The notes under the pieces are model-generated. The model saw only the letters and a program-made list of their open reading frames with translations, made no database searches and was not told where the DNA came from. A stretch of DNA of 64,000 nt. Origin: Phaeodactylum tricornutum CCAP 1055/1. Its lineage: Eukaryota > Bacillariophyta > Bacillariophyceae > Surirellales > Neidiaceae. Every line of letters starts with the position of its first letter. Within the stretch, counting starts at the first letter, position 1. The stretch covers positions 633,359-697,358 of the forward strand of contig NC_011670.1 of assembly GCF_000150955.2 (NCBI RefSeq), given 5' to 3'. Both the position numbers and the translations under genes were made by a program. Below are positions 40,964 through 50,711 of this stretch, in pieces.

Positions 40964-42802
40964 TCAACTTTCCATTGTCGTATATTTTGGGCTCGTATCT
41001 CTCTTATGGCGAGGGCTTTCTCCGCTGACAACGTCTGGGTGATCACCGCCATTGTCCAAGACTTTGTAGTGGTTGCCAGTTTCTGCGACTATCCGCTTTT
41101 TCACAGACTCGGAAAGACCTGGCTCCTGTGCCACGCAGCCACAAACAGGCTCGTCCCCTTTTGCAGTAATCGTGTAAAAATCTCGGAAGCGGGCAAAAAG
41201 ATAACCATAAAATTCCATCCACTCTTTATGCAGCGAGTTTCCTGCATTCACGCTGAACAACGTCACGAAATCGATCGCCTTGTCGGGACCCATCTCATTG
41301 TAAAGTGTGAGGGCGCGTTCGTCCGCAGTCACCATCATCTCATTGAACTCACGCTGAATTGAAGTGATCTTACGGCGCACCATGGGGTAGACATCCTTGT
41401 AACGGTAATAGCAAAAGTTTGAAACCATGTTTTGAACCCAAAAGGCCTTGGTTAAATCAAATGTCAGCAAGGGAGAGAAGACTCCATCCTGTGAGCCTTG
41501 CCCCGCATATGCTGCGGAAACAGCTTTACTCGACCCGTAAACGGGCACCCGCGGAGCCGTACTCGAGTCATCACAGGCAAACCAGGATACAGCCGCCAGC
41601 TCTGGCGGCATCCAAGGACGAGCTTGCGCAACAAAGCTCCAACCTGTCTTGGCAGTGGCAATACTGCGTTCGTTGTGGTACTTGGTACCGTTGAATTCCC
41701 ACACAAGGGGACGTGGACGGTACGGCGTCTCGAAGAGTCCGCTACCGACGTCTACTGAAGAGTCGAGCGGCGTTTCTTCGTAATGCGAAGTCATGAGATG
41801 CATCACGTCCATGACGGAGAGCTTTTCGCATGGTATAATATACAGCGGCATTCTATGATCTGTCTCTTCTCCGAGTGCATACGAGAGATAATTCCGCTGA
41901 AATTCACCGGTTTTGTCCGCAATGGCTGAAAAGATGGACCAAACCCGCGCCTCACCTTGTCTGGCTTCGATGAAAGTGATTGGATCGTATACATCGGAAA
42001 AAGAGAAGCTTCCCGGATCCGCACTTGCCGAAAAGAGACCATAAAAGATTGCGACTTCAACTACATCTTCGGCAAATAGAAAATTATCCGGATCGTTGCG
42101 AGGAAAGGTTGTAATTCGGGCCTGATTTGCGTGTGCCGCCACCGCTCCATCGGGGATTCTTTGTGCGACCCAAACAGCTCCCTTCTTTCCGAAATCGTTG
42201 CCTCGACCGATAACCTCCATTATCCAGACTTCGCCCGATCGATCCATAAGGGAAAAGGACTCACCCCCAGAGTAGTACCCGTATGTATCCATTAAATCAA
42301 CCATCACGGCAATGGCTGCTCTCGCCGTCGTTGCTCTTTGCAAGGTCAAGTAAATGAGGGACCCGTAGTCAATAATGGCACCCGTTTGATTCCACGCTAG
42401 CACGGAAACACCGCCAAACGTTGACTCTCCAATCACTAACCCATGCTCGTTGCTGTTGCCAATCACATTGTATGTTTCTTCTGCCTCTTCAATTTTTCCC
42501 AAATACACACCGGAATCCCAGTCGTATACGTGTCGTTCTGTTCCGGGGGCATTTTTCGAAGGTGGATAATGGTACAGTACTCCATACAAGGTGGGAGAAT
42601 CCGCGTTGTAGGCTATAATGGCGGATCCGTCCACCGACGCGCCGGGTGTCACGAGTATGTCTGTACATGCCTCAACGAGCAAACGCGGCGAATAAAACAG
42701 GGAGAGCAACACCAAAGAGGCCATCAACAAACACCGGGGAGCCTTTACGACGCGACACGGTGTGCGGCTTGGCGATGGCCGAGCACTACGCAGGTGGAGC
42801 AT
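40964..42802 (-). CDS. Secreted/endomembrane C69-family dipeptidase-like Ntn hydrolase
   Basis: A 612-aa protein. The open frame begins with TTG; the ATG at 42802 is the natural start. A basic leader and hydrophobic segment (LLMASLVLLSLFYS) end just before VEA/CTDILVTPG. In peptidase family C69 (PepD, secernin) a cysteine directly at the mature N-terminus is the nucleophile. Here C46 sits exactly after a signal-peptidase-like site, so signal cleavage itself could expose the catalytic Cys. Family blocks follow: VDGSAIIAYNADSPTLYG, GLVIGESTFGG and DRSGEVWIMEVIGRG, and a C-terminal half with YRPRPLVWEFNG. It is longer than bacterial C69 dipeptidases (about 470 aa). Function is inferred as peptide hydrolysis in a lysosome or vacuole, or outside the cell. 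Confidence 0.83.
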   Translation of the reverse strand: MLHLRSARPSPSRTPCRVVKAPRCLLMASLVLLSLFYSPRLLVEACTDILVTPGASVDGSAIIAYNADSPTLYGVLYHYPPSKNAPGTERHVYDWDSGVYLGKIEEAEETYNVIGNSNEHGLVIGESTFGGVSVLAWNQTGAIIDYGSLIYLTLQRATTARAAIAVMVDLMDTYGYYSGGESFSLMDRSGEVWIMEVIGRGNDFGKKGAVWVAQRIPDGAVAAHANQARITTFPRNDPDNFLFAEDVVEVAIFYGLFSASADPGSFSFSDVYDPITFIEARQGEARVWSIFSAIADKTGEFQRNYLSYALGEETDHRMPLYIIPCEKLSVMDVMHLMTSHYEETPLDSSVDVGSGLFETPYRPRPLVWEFNGTKYHNERSIATAKTGWSFVAQARPWMPPELAAVSWFACDDSSTAPRVPVYGSSKAVSAAYAGQGSQDGVFSPLLTFDLTKAFWVQNMVSNFCYYRYKDVYPMVRRKITSIQREFNEMMVTADERALTLYNEMGPDKAIDFVTLFSVNAGNSLHKEWMEFYGYLFARFRDFYTITAKGDEPVCGCVAQEPGLSESVKKRIVAETGNHYKVLDNGGDHPDVVSGESPRHKRDTSPKYTTMES

Positions 42803-43580
42803 CGTCAACTAGAGGATGCACTTTTGCTGTATGCGCAGACTATTCGTTTTGCGAACGTAAAGTTGTGATCTATACTAGTAGAGTACAAAAACGCCCAACA
42901 ATTTTTTCCCTTGTCCCCCGGACGATGCCGCGAGCATGTCAAAGGCAAGTTCCTAAAAAGTTGAGCGCAGTTGGCTGTGTCGCACACAGCTGTTCGGGAT
43001 CTTTTCGCCTCGATAAATGCTCTGGATGAAATCTTGATCCTTTCGCTTTCGTTTGAGGAAATTCACTAATCCGGCCTCGATGAGGCCGCAAAATCACTAG
43101 TCCGGCCAAAATCAAGATTTACTAAGTACCAAAGATGGGCCACATTGCTTTCCATAGCAGTGATAATTATGAAGAAAGATTGATCTTGAATAATTCAGGT
43201 ATTTAAGGATCATATTCTCTATTAAATTTTTTTATGCTGGATTGAACACATTCAAGGATTATTTGAGGCCTGCGATGGAAGAATCAGTGATTTTCCTCTT
43301 TTCGTTTTGCGTAGCAGTCAACGATTCAAAGTAATCAAGATCACGGGAGTCACTCATTGGCGTGACCAAGAAAAGGCCGTTTTCACATAAAAATTCCTGA
43401 TGCAAGGCAATACGGACAGTGAGCAACAAAAGATAGTTTCCTCGATCGCAATCGCGTAACATACAAATTCACTCTAGATTCATAGAAGGTACGTGATTAC
43501 ATGCTGTTATTCATAAGTCTTGCTTTTCGAATTTAAGGATACACGAACTTTCGTGAGTTCCTCTTCGTGAAAGACCGACC
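42803..43580. other. Intergenic region with a dispersed repeat copy
   Basis: About 780 bases holding the promoter of the C69-like gene and, from about 43061 to 43285, a repeat related to the arms of the inverted-repeat structure at 60-62 kb. No gene is seen. Confidence 0.5.
43061..43285 (+). repeat. Dispersed repeat, copy A (related to 60.4 kb and 62 kb arms)
   Basis: Begins near ATTCACTAATCCGGCC and contains a short stem-loop (GGCCTC, GAT, GAGGCC), a second CACTAGTCCGGCC copy, ATCAAGATTTACTAA, ATTGCTTTCC, and a distal block TTTGAGGCCTGCGATGGAAG. The same blocks occur in the same order at 60366-60590, so about 225 bases are shared with gaps. No coding capacity. It is probably a remnant of a non-autonomous transposon. 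Confidence 0.7.
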
Positions 43581-45034
43581 CTACATGTGTGCGCCGACCA
43601 TGTCCAGGTCACCAGTGGCCATGATGTCAAAGATACAATCATCAATGTCTTCCCCCACAACAGCACACGCTTCTTCCGCCTGCTCCTGAGAAATTCCATT
43701 ACGTAAGTGACGGACTTTATCAATAGACGGAGCCGCCAAGCACTTCTCAGGGAACTGGGGAGACTGCACAGCCCGGAACAAGACCGGATCGTCGGCGTTG
43801 ACCTGCCATTCAGGGCCGAAATCGTTGGGATCGTTCAAAAGAGTAACTCCGTCGCGACCAAGCATCAAACCGGAATTGTAGTCACCAGTAAGTCCAACAG
43901 CGTCGGCGAAATTGTCGTGCGTGGCGTCGAGGACGCGAAGGGCCATAAAATGTCCAAAAACCTTGATCTGAATGCGTTCGATAGCACCAATCTTGATCAT
44001 GTATACCTTTTGCTGGCGTCCGTTGGGCAACGGGGCGTCATCATAGGTTACAGAATATCCTGCAAATTCTAAGGAATTGCCGGCAGTTAAACTGTCGTAG
44101 ACCTTGCCATTCACAAATGCGCTGTTCATGCCAATCTCGAGAATTTCATCCCCAATCTTTGCTGCAACGGTGTTAATGAACGAGAAGAAATCACGCTGCT
44201 CGGTGCGGACATGCAAGTCGAGTCCCTTGCCTTCGAAGTAAGGTGCGGTGATCAATACCAAGTCGCACTGTCCATGGTAATCAAATTTGTGTCCAGCCCA
44301 AGTCTGGAAATGTGGGTCGCCGTTACCACCGGGTTCGCATCTACTCCAGTTGATGAGAGGAATTCCTCCCGATCCATGAAATTTAATTTCCATCGAAAGG
44401 ACATCGTTTTCGTCGATGGCGTAGTTGACATGCTCCCCAGAGCGTCGAAGTGGAGGAGGCGTCAGCAGTTTATTGCTTTCTGACGCGGTGTTGACGGAAA
44501 CTGTTACCGCTTCATCCATATCAAGGAAGATCATGTCTTTAAGATTGACCTTGGACTCCCAGGTAAAGGTGATAGAGCCCCCAGCAGCGCAATCATCAGA
44601 ACCGTCGCAACCGTCGTTCTTTGTGTACTTTTCCTGAATGATGATGGCGTTTCCGAATGGTGATTTTAAGTCCGGATCGCAAACGGGATTGTTTGTATCG
44701 ATGATAATCGGTTCTGGAGTCACGCATTTGCTTGATGAGCTCGAGGTACGGATTTTTAAGCCGTACGCGGACAGATCGTCGATTCCGATGAATTGATTGT
44801 TTTTAAATGTGCTGAAATCCAACGACACTTGGGTGCACTTTGTAGCAGCCTCCAACCCACGTGTTTCTGGGGGAGAATGCGAAAGTCAAAAGTTTACTGT
44901 TAGAAAACAGAACAATAGATGCAGCGGAAGACAAGTTGTAGCCAAAGATGAAAATATCTGAACTGACCTTTGGCAGAGAAGGCCTGAGCACTCGAAAAAG
45001 CCAGAGTGGCGAGAATGTAGACTGGAAACATCAT
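43581..45034 (-). CDS. Secreted protein with a von Willebrand factor type D domain, two exons
   Basis: Exon 1 is 45034-44968 and exon 2 is 44866-43581, with a 101-nt intron (GTCAGT...CCCAG), giving 450 aa. Exon 1 encodes little more than a signal peptide (PVYILATLAFSSAQAFSAK). Exon 2 holds a Cys-containing N-terminal region rich in acidic residues (about 26-180), then a VWD domain from about 190 with the diagnostic GNGDPHFQTWAGHKFDYHGQ followed by CDLVL, and ending near AVGLTGDYNSGLMLG. VWD domains build extracellular, often adhesive or matrix, proteins. The signal-peptide end AQAFSAK also resembles the plastid ASAFAP motif, so plastid entry cannot be excluded. The C-terminal stretch has several Cys that could pair. 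Confidence 0.83.
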
Positions 45035-45530
45035 GATGACTTATTTAGTTCTGATGAGAAATCAAATAATGGTGAGAAATAAATTTATGAGCGAAAGCAA
45101 GAGTCTTACAGTTAGTATAGCACTTCCCTCTGATCCAATTTTCCCAGCTGCTCAATTTTGATACGGGGCCGCGAACGGGGCTGCGAATAATGGCGTGAAT
45201 GAGGGGTAGTAATATATTTGAATTGAAGCGATAAGTGTAGTTACGGCGATGTTTTCTTTCTTAAGCGTCAGGGGTCGCATCCGTGATTAGCCGAAGCCGT
45301 ATATTAAGAAATCACTATATGTCGACAAGATTTTCTTTTGTACTAAACAATTTATGTCTCAATTTGCATTTCAAATTATCGCTTGCAGTCTCGCATAAAG
45401 ATTCATTTACAATCACTCATTTTGCCCTTTTATTGAGAGTCTCGAGCAACAATTTTAGCGGGATTGCGTAGGAGGAAACAGAACAGTGATTGGTACCATC
45501 TCCTTTTTCGCAGCTCGTGTTACAGATCAG
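45035..45530. other. Intergenic region upstream of the VWD gene
   Basis: About 500 AT-rich bases that hold the VWD gene promoter. No gene, ending at the transposon terminus at 45531. Confidence 0.4.
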
Positions 45531-46401
45531 CAGGCCTCCTTAAATGCGGTGTTTTGGACCAAAACAACGCAAATATCCGCAAAGAAGATTTGAAACTCAC
45601 GGCAAATAAGGGTACTAGGTTAACTCTAATTAAGTGTGTTTTACGTAGAATCAGTACAAACCCTAAAAAACTCGAGGACTTGACAGCGAGCCCCACCCTG
45701 TCTACAAGGGGGTAATTGACTGCATTCTGGACTTCATCACTATGCAAACCAATGCCAAGATGACTTTCCAGACAAGCAATAGTGTTTGATATACCCTAAA
45801 GGTCACTGCATGTGATCCCAGTAGCAGTTACATCATCAGAGTTGCTTGCTGATTTTGCATTGTCTTGGGGCGGGAAGAAATGGTTGGAAACAAGTCGTAG
45901 CGTACAGTGAATGTGAAGTACTCTTCAACTTTGAGCCAACAAGTACAAGTTTCACCTACAAAAATAGCATGTAGAAGCGTGGGTCAAATACCAGGCTCTC
46001 AGAGCCCGTTTGTTCAGAAATTCTGTAGTGGGTTGACATCTGCTTCAACCAATATCACAACTGTTGAATCTAGTTTTTCCATTATCAACTGGGAGACAGA
46101 TCCCCGTTGACATAATCTTGCCGACTTTTCCTGTTGGGCATCTTGCTAAAGTGATCTGAAGACTCTCTCCACTCTCATCGTGGAGTAAACTACTTTAAAA
46201 CTAAGATACAACCGTCAACACAAAGTGAAGAAAGCTTTCATATAAATATTATATATTTCTGGACATAGATGTGACAAAAAGATGTTAAGTATATAGCTGC
46301 AGGGCAATGAATACCGCAAATAGGCGCAAACAAGTTTTGAAATTCACCGCAAACAAGCTGTTTGCGGTTATTTGCGGTATTACCGCATTTAAGGAGGCCT
46401 G
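45531..46401. mobile_element. hAT-like non-autonomous DNA transposon (MITE), 871 bp
   Basis: The two ends are 20-bp perfect terminal inverted repeats: CAGGCCTCCTTAAATGCGGT at 45531-45550 and its reverse complement at 46382-46401. The adjoining bases differ. Flanking 8-mers are CAGATCAG (45523-45530) and TAGGTCAG (46402-46409), matching at 6 of 8 positions, which fits a decayed 8-bp target-site duplication, the length made by hAT transposases. Termini starting CAG and an 8-bp duplication both fit hAT. Both subterminal regions are rich in CGCAAA/TTTGCG motifs, as expected for transposase binding. There is no transposase frame, so it is a non-autonomous element. Superfamily assignment is an inference. 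Confidence 0.7.
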
Positions 46402-46735
46402 TAGGTCAGCAATAAGGCTATCTCGCAAATTTGCGCAAGTATGCTGTCGTCCTTCAAAATCGTCAAGGATCTGCTGACCTGTGCCGCACCCGTGGGGGGA
46501 GGGGGGATCAATCCAAGTTCTCCTTAAATCCAGGGACCTAAATCGGATAAGCACCTTTTAGGGTTAACAAGGGCATTTCCGGTCGCTGTGTCAATTGAGC
46601 ACTACAGTCAACCGTTGCAACTCTCTTACACAAGTTCATAGATACGCTATAGTGTAGAAAAGAAAATAAGTAACTTTAAGAATAAGATGTTGAAGGAAAT
46701 AGTCGGGGGAAATGGACAAAATCAACCAGGAGACT
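46402..46735. other. Intergenic region, transposon end to NRT2 stop
   Basis: About 330 bases of probable NRT2 3' UTR and flank. No gene is seen. Confidence 0.4.
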
Positions 46736-48258
46736 CTAGGCTTCGATCTCTTCTTCAGCCTCTGGCATAGGAACAGCAAGTATTCCCTTTTCGATAATTT
46801 CATCCTTACCCCAGAACATACTTGCATGCCCCTTTATGTTGATTAAAGCTGACATGAAGGCTGACGCAAGGATGGAATACCCCATAATGTTAAATGCTTT
46901 TTCGTAGCTGAGCTGACGGAATCCGAGTCCGAAGCAGACGGCACCAGTGTTACCTCCAGCTCCCACGATACCGGAAATGGATCCAGTAGAGGCGGGGTCG
47001 ACATAGGGAACTATTCCATAAGTAGCGCCTTCAGCGGCTTGGACGTTCAAGGAGAAGAAAATCATGACAACAATGGCTCCAACCAGCGATCCAGTCTGAG
47101 CAAATACCAGAACAAGGGCACCTTCGAGCGCAAGAAAAATAGTTTGTACCCAAAGACGTCCGCGCATTCCCATCTTGGCGTTGGCCTTATCACTTGTAAA
47201 GCCTCCGAGACCGCGAGCAAAAAGATTCATCCATCCAAAAATGGAAGCAATTGCAGCAGCAGATTCTGTCGATTGACCAAACTCGTCCTTAAAATACAGA
47301 GCCGCGGCATTGTTCATAGTCAGCTCCACTCCAAAACAGCACGCATACTGTACAAACAAGACCCATGTATTGAGGTTCAATGCTCCTGAACGGAATGAGG
47401 CAGCAGCTGAGACTTCAGGCATGGTACCATGCTTCTTCATATCAACGTAGTTTCCCTTCGGAGCATCGTCACTGATACGATACACAATAATACCAGATGC
47501 CATGGCAATAATGGCTGGGATAACACAAACTGTTCGCCAGGCCATTTCTGAGTCGCCGTCAAAGAAAATTTTGAACAGCGGGAAGAGGGCAGATCCCATG
47601 ACAAGCTGTGTGACTCCACCACCCAGATTTCCCCAGCCACCGCACAAAGCATTAGCTGTTCCAACGACTTCTTTCGAAAACATACGGCTCGACCAATACT
47701 GGCAAGGAACAAAGGTAGAACCAGCAACACCAATGAACAGACGCAAGACCGCGAGTCCGGTGGCGCTGTTCACGAATCCAGTACATGCATCCAGTACATG
47801 CCGTAGGAATAGAAGCGAACGACAGAATCAAGAGAAATACGAGCACCGTATTTATCACACATGGGTCCCATAATAAAGCGCATCAAAATTGTTCCGCCGA
47901 CTCCGACAATCGACGAAGTCCAAACATCCTGTTTGGTGATGCCAATATCGTCTCTGATTTCGGAGAGAAGGGGGGCGATGGCAAACCAAATGAAGAAGGC
48001 AATGAAAAAACACCACCAAGAACAGTGGAAAGCTCGCATGTGGGGCCGGGCAAAGCTGCACAGTTTGATTTCTGTAGCCTTATCATCTTGGTCGGGGTCG
48101 GTCTTAATACTGTACGTACTGTACTGCTTCCATTCAACCTGTCCAAACAAGCGAGTCAGATATTGTTGCCAAACGCACAGTTCTGGTGCGGCAAAGGCCT
48201 CTTCAATACTTACAGGTTCACCGGCTTCTACGATAGTTGGCTTGTCAGTTTCCGACAT
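46736..48258 (-). CDS. NRT2: High-affinity nitrate transporter NRT2 (NNP family), reading frame disturbed
   Basis: The conserved sequence is an MFS/NNP nitrate transporter. The N-terminal part (48258 to about 47820) has WWCFFIAFFIWFAIAPLL and MGPMCDKYGARI. The C-terminal part (from about 47775 to 46736) runs ATGLAVLRLFIGVAGSTFVP, the NNP block GGWGNLGGGVTQL, and many membrane helices. Between them the sequence changes frame twice. FASIPTACTG, the expected next block, is in a third frame near 47805-47818. A 13-bp perfect tandem duplication (ATCCAGTACATGC, 47776-47788 and 47789-47801) explains the second shift, because one copy alone would read straight into FVNSATGL. The first shift lies near 47819-47835. 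No intron fits. This is either a broken or recently damaged paralog or sequence error; the rest is well conserved. Confidence 0.8.
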
Positions 48259-48911
48259 GATTGTAGTTTTATTACTTTCGTTCTGGCCGCTTTATTGATT
48301 GTCGAAGTGATGCTCACAAGATTTGTGAGTGTAAGGCTATCGAATGCTGAAAAGAGATATCGAAACTTCGAGTGGCGGATATTTTGTTCCGTATTGAGAA
48401 AGTGTACTGGACCGACGTGTCGTCTACCATAGGAAGAAGATGCTTCCTCTTTTTCTGGGGAACAAATAGGCTTCGACTTCGGGAACGAAGTCGGGCTGGA
48501 CGGAAGTTGCGAAACGGTGGAACCTAAAAGGCCGGCGGTCGTGAGATATTCTATAGGCGGAGACAAAATGGTTTGCTCCCTATACTTATGATAGAAGCAC
48601 TACCTACCGTATTTTGTGAGTCAGTCGGGCGTCAGATAATCAGACATTTATGAGTAGGAAAAATCTAAGTATGTAAACATGTTTTATATGACCACCTGCG
48701 GGAAGCACTGGAATACTATTTACAGTTGGTATTAAAGGTTTCTCGGTATCTATTTGTCGCAACCAAAGTTTTGAAAGTAATTTCCCCTAATGAAAGACGA
48801 GCGACGGCGAGACACATAGCATTTTTGCTTTGTCTTTTTGACCTCCATCCCATCTCTCGTCTAGCATCTTCATTAAGCCGACCAGCATCTGACAGGTAGT
48901 CGAAGATGTCG
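48259..48911. promoter_or_regulatory. Upstream region of NRT2
   Basis: About 650 bases between the end of the ENT gene and the start of NRT2, both on the minus strand, so it should hold the NRT2 promoter. No specific nitrogen-response site or other feature was recognised. Confidence 0.4.
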
Positions 48912-50711
48912 TCAGACACTCAGTTTGGAAACTGGATAAGAAAAAAGGCTTCCACTCAAAAGGCCAAAAGCAACCGCGAATGTTAGGAGCTCGGAGGATC
49001 GCTCTTGCACGTGAGTTGAGCGCGGCAAGAGCGACGGTGCGTGAACAAAGGCCGTAGTTACTAAGAAGCCGTTCGATATTGCAAACAATATCTGGACTGT
49101 CATCGAATATAGATCGCTGTCAATTTGTATGTCATGGAAGGCATTCTTACTGTTTCCGACGCAGAGAAATAACGATGGAAAGAACGCAAACCTTAGCAGC
49201 GCACCAACAACTAACTTGAGGGATACATGGTGCCACCGTTTCCAGGGCAACTTTGCCGATAGTACGCGGCCAGTCAAATCACCCACGTTGAAAAGCACAA
49301 AAGTGAATGGTGTGTACAAGTCATTGACGAGTCGACTGGACTCGTGGCACTGACGAGCACTTCTCAACGATGAAGTCCATCCAGGGAATAGAGCCAGAGT
49401 GACAACGAAGGTCAGGAAAATGCAAGTAGCTGGACCCTTCACAACCGACCAAACCGCTATCGTTTCATTGTCGTCTCCTGTTATTACAGCTTGAATCGTT
49501 AATTGAGACCCATCATGGCTCCGGTCAAAACCGTGCTCCGATTCCTCGACTTCCAGGCCGCTTCTGAAAACCGCTTCAGCTTCGTGAATACCATCGGTCC
49601 ATGAACCTTCCTTATGATGTTCATGCAGCACCAGGTTCCGCTCTCTATCCTCGACGAATTCGTAATCATCACATGGCAAAATTCGTTGCCGCAAGCGTTG
49701 ATGCCGGTCAATATAGGCATATCCGACCAAGCAACTCGCCAATACTGCCGATCCCATAAAGAAATAGGCAAAGACAGCCCAGTGTCGATGTTCGTAAGGA
49801 GAACAAGGTTCTGTACGTAATTGTTGTACCATTGAAACACTACTCTGCTGTTGTATACGGATAGGCCCATCATGCGAGAAGGCGATGCGGTGACTGTCGT
49901 CGGCCGCAACACAATTCATTTGCCGATAGGGCTCGGGGTCCTCCCAAACCGCGGTGGCAAAATTCGCCACCGCCACAATTACGCCACCCAAAGACTGGCC
50001 ACTTAAAAAGGGATTCATCGCAACCGATGCCGGAAAGCAGCTGGCCGTGGCGACGATCCCGGCGGACGCAATGCTACCACACACGCCGCAGCCGGTGAGA
50101 CAGATTAAAGTAATCCAACGGAACGTCGACGGCGACAGCTCCAACGCTAACACCAAAAGGGTTTGAAGAGAAAAGACCAAAAGATAGAGACTCAAGGGGA
50201 GCATGACGAGCCAAAAGGCGTGAGCGGACGAAGAATCATTGATAGTCGTATGTCCTTCTCGGCGCTGCTGTGGAGGATCCAAAGGTTCTAACTGTAAGCT
50301 GTCTGTGTACATAGAATCTGCTTCTTGCTGTGCGTTTTTTGTTGGACAAGCTACACGATTGCTTGCAACAGACGCGGATGGTTCGTGATGGTCAGCCACC
50401 GATTGATCGCGGAACCATTGCGTCCCAATGATGATAGCGAGAGACAATACAGAGGATAGGTTGTAGACCATGGCAAACGTCGACTCAATGTGCGGATCCG
50501 CCACCGCATTGGCCGTTGACTCGCACAAGCGACTCTGGAAGTATGCTTTGGCAGAGATAAAAGCGTTCCAGGGCACCAGCACACCCACACCCAGCAGGAG
50601 GAAAATACCTCGGAGAACCCATTCGGTGCGGTGTTCTTGGCGCGGTGCCGGTTGTAGACAACTTTCGGTCCTGACTGGCGTTCTTGCTCTTGTGGGATCT
50701 AACTCCGGCAT
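48912..50711 (-). CDS. Equilibrative nucleoside transporter (ENT/SLC29 family)
   Basis: A 599-aa integral membrane protein. TM1 carries the ENT motif LLLGVGVLVPWNAFISAKAYF, including the family's PWN. The TM3-TM5 region has STFAMVYNLSSVLSLAII and later FPASVAMNPFLSGQSLGG, where ENTs have their GQxxAG-like turn. A large polar loop (about 320-385) separates the two halves, as in eukaryotic ENTs. TM8 has the hallmark FVLFNVGDLTGRVLSAKL. Eleven helices are expected. It should move nucleosides or nucleobases by facilitated diffusion or proton symport, at the plasma membrane or an organelle. It is longer than human ENT1 (456 aa) because of the N-terminal half and loop. The exact substrate is unknown. 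Start is the first ATG. Confidence 0.87.
   Translation of the reverse strand: MPELDPTRARTPVRTESCLQPAPRQEHRTEWVLRGIFLLLGVGVLVPWNAFISAKAYFQSRLCESTANAVADPHIESTFAMVYNLSSVLSLAIIIGTQWFRDQSVADHHEPSASVASNRVACPTKNAQQEADSMYTDSLQLEPLDPPQQRREGHTTINDSSSAHAFWLVMLPLSLYLLVFSLQTLLVLALELSPSTFRWITLICLTGCGVCGSIASAGIVATASCFPASVAMNPFLSGQSLGGVIVAVANFATAVWEDPEPYRQMNCVAADDSHRIAFSHDGPIRIQQQSSVSMVQQLRTEPCSPYEHRHWAVFAYFFMGSAVLASCLVGYAYIDRHQRLRQRILPCDDYEFVEDRERNLVLHEHHKEGSWTDGIHEAEAVFRSGLEVEESEHGFDRSHDGSQLTIQAVITGDDNETIAVWSVVKGPATCIFLTFVVTLALFPGWTSSLRSARQCHESSRLVNDLYTPFTFVLFNVGDLTGRVLSAKLPWKRWHHVSLKLVVGALLRFAFFPSLFLCVGNSKNAFHDIQIDSDLYSMTVQILFAISNGFLVTTAFVHAPSLLPRSTHVQERSSELLTFAVAFGLLSGSLFSYPVSKLSV

Noticed and set aside
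43259-43462. A 67-codon minus-strand frame near the dispersed repeat copy at 43 kb
   Set aside because: It partly overlaps the repeat, has no domain and no coding character.
47770-47830. An intron in NRT2 explaining the frame changes
   Set aside because: The only acceptor-like AG in the stretch lies too close to any GT to make an intron of the 74-112 nt size seen elsewhere, and conserved residues would be lost. A 13-bp tandem duplication explains one shift directly.
48716-48919. A 67-codon minus-strand frame overlapping the end of the ENT gene
   Set aside because: It starts with GTG, has no recognised domain and overlaps a well-supported gene end in another frame.
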